Source: Lachnospiraceae bacterium (GTDB lineage: Bacteria; Bacillota; Clostridia; Lachnospirales; Lachnospiraceae). Taken from it: 34,560 nucleotides of DNA. Location: NCBI GenBank assembly GCA_017552985.1, contig JAFZNO010000034.1, positions 1 through 34,560 of the forward strand, read 5' to 3'. The translations under genes and the position numbers were made by a program. This document shows positions 33,936-34,560 of this stretch, one piece after another (positions within the stretch are counted from its first letter, which is position 1; each line of letters begins with the position of its first letter). Under the pieces are notes generated by a model, which worked only from the letters and a program-made list of their open reading frames with translations, had not been told where the DNA came from and did no database searches.

Positions 33936-34262
33936 ATGACGTATGAAGACATTGTTTACATGGTGCGGGCTACGTTTGAAAACGCGGATGCCAGAAAGGT
34001 ATTGGAGCATGTGGCGATCCAGGTGAACGTTACGGGAGAGGGTGCCGGGATTTTTTACGTGGAAATAGCAGAGAGGCAGATTTGCGTGGAACCCTATGAT
34101 TATTATGACAGGGATTGCCTGCTGGAAATTCCGAGCAACGTTGTTCAGGAATTGTGTGAAAGAAAGTATACGTTAAGAAGCTCCATAGAGAACGGATTAG
34201 TGAAATTTTACGGCGATGAACGCAAGATGAATCTGTGTTTAAGCAAGGTAAAAGTCCGCTGA
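33936..34262 (+). CDS. SCP2-like small protein
   Basis: A 108-residue protein. The ATG at 33936 is preferred over the in-frame GTG at 33927 because GGAGG at 33923-33927 then has an eight-base spacing and lies outside the gene. The pattern (MTYEDIVYMVRATFENADAR, VAIQVNVTGEGAGIFYVEIA, VEPYDYYDRDCLLEI, then a short FYGDERKMN end) resembles sterol carrier protein 2-type domains, which bind hydrophobic ligands. In bacteria their ligand is rarely known. It starts 24 bases after radA and probably belongs to the same transcript. The family call rests on general pattern only. Confidence 0.65.
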   Translation: MTYEDIVYMVRATFENADARKVLEHVAIQVNVTGEGAGIFYVEIAERQICVEPYDYYDRDCLLEIPSNVVQELCERKYTLRSSIENGLVKFYGDERKMNLCLSKVKVR

Positions 34263-34337
34263 ACGATCAAAATGGCGAAAAACGTAAAAAAATCTTAAAA
34301 AAATGCCCATTTTTCGTAATTTTTTTGAATATTTGTA

Positions 34338-34366
34338 TTGCGAAATCTTTACAAATTTGGTATGCT
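34338..34366 (+). promoter_or_regulatory. Extended -10 promoter of the HU gene
   Basis: TTGCGA at 34338-34343 and TATGCT at 34361-34366 are 17 bases apart. The TGG just before the -10 box provides a TGn extended -10 element. Four A- or T-tracts lie directly upstream at 34286-34326. The leader to the HU start is about 85 bases. Confidence 0.5.
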
Positions 34367-34456
34367 AGTACCTAAGAAAGGGCATAAGCCTTTTTGAACA
34401 AAGATTGCTGGGCACGCAGAGTGCTCGAAATAGCAAAAGAAGGAAGGAGATCCATT

Positions 34457-34560
34457 ATGAACAAGACAGAACTTGTAGCAGCAGTAGCAGCAAAGGCTGA
34501 GATTACCAAGAAGGATGCAGCAGCAGCGGTTGAGGCAGTTTTCGAAGTAATTGGTGATGA
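34457..34560 (+). CDS. HU-family histone-like DNA-binding protein, partial (cut by window end)
   Basis: The first 34 codons read MNKTELVAAVAAKAEITKKD and then AAAAVEAVFEVIGDE, the helical N-terminal dimerisation part of HU/IHF proteins. The DNA-binding beta-arm lies beyond the window. AAGGAGA at 34444-34450 is the ribosome binding site. HU bends and compacts DNA and is usually highly expressed. The gene has its own promoter and upstream A-tracts. Confidence 0.93.
   Translation, partial: MNKTELVAAVAAKAEITKKDAAAAVEAVFEVIGD

Overview
The window looks like chromosomal DNA from an anaerobic Firmicute of the Clostridia, most likely a Lachnospiraceae member. The evidence is the strong AGGAGG-type ribosome binding sites, AUG starts, moderate G+C, the clpC-radA linkage, several small Lachnospiraceae-type membrane proteins, lipoproteins with Gram-positive lipoboxes, and a polyamine locus combining agmatinase with the carboxyspermidine route seen in gut Clostridia. 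The genus cannot be read from the sequence. There are no rRNA or tRNA genes, CRISPR arrays, phage genes or transposase genes.

Layout, left to right. (1) 1-3029, + strand: a short tandem repeat at the window edge, then two ArsA/Get3-type ATPases, each with a C-terminal HSP20-like domain, flanking a 91-residue cysteine-containing protein. (2) 3060-6693, + strand: an AT-rich ECF-type sigma factor, an overlapping membrane-anchored probable anti-sigma factor, and a large lipoprotein with a C-terminal solute-binding domain. (3) 6735-14621, - strand: a polyamine operon in transcription order speA, a zinc-metallopeptidase lipoprotein, a structured repeat island, speE, speB, carboxy(nor)spermidine synthase and nspC. 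It starts from a good sigma-A-like promoter and a leader of about 340 nt that ends in an intrinsic terminator placed before speA. (4) 14723-18476, + strand: a heterodimeric ABC exporter with one degenerate ATP site, then a terminator. (5) 18526-23710, + strand: a GtrII-type glucosyltransferase, pyrE, two small membrane proteins and an oversized M29 aminopeptidase. (6) 23753-27516, + strand: purE-purM-purN-purD. (7) 27597-34560, + strand: an SH3b membrane protein with a repeat-rich tail, a terminator, a GntR/YtrA-like regulator joined to clpC, a 137-residue unknown protein, radA, an SCP2-like protein and the start of an HU gene.

How the genes work together. The - strand operon can make agmatine from arginine (SpeA), putrescine from agmatine (SpeB), and spermidine from putrescine plus aspartate semialdehyde (carboxyspermidine synthase, then decarboxylase). 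SpeE is an aminopropyltransferase with no speD beside it. The pur genes supply four steps of IMP synthesis and pyrE one step of UMP synthesis. GntR-clpC-radA is a proteostasis and DNA-repair block lacking the usual ctsR-mcsA-mcsB genes.

The least expected signal is compositional. In almost every gene checked, Asp, Asn, Tyr or His followed by Val is spelled xAC-GTx, creating the palindrome ACGT, rather than xAT-GTx. The sigma factor gene is a clear exception. This could reflect an ACGT-specific DNA modification and repair system elsewhere in the genome.
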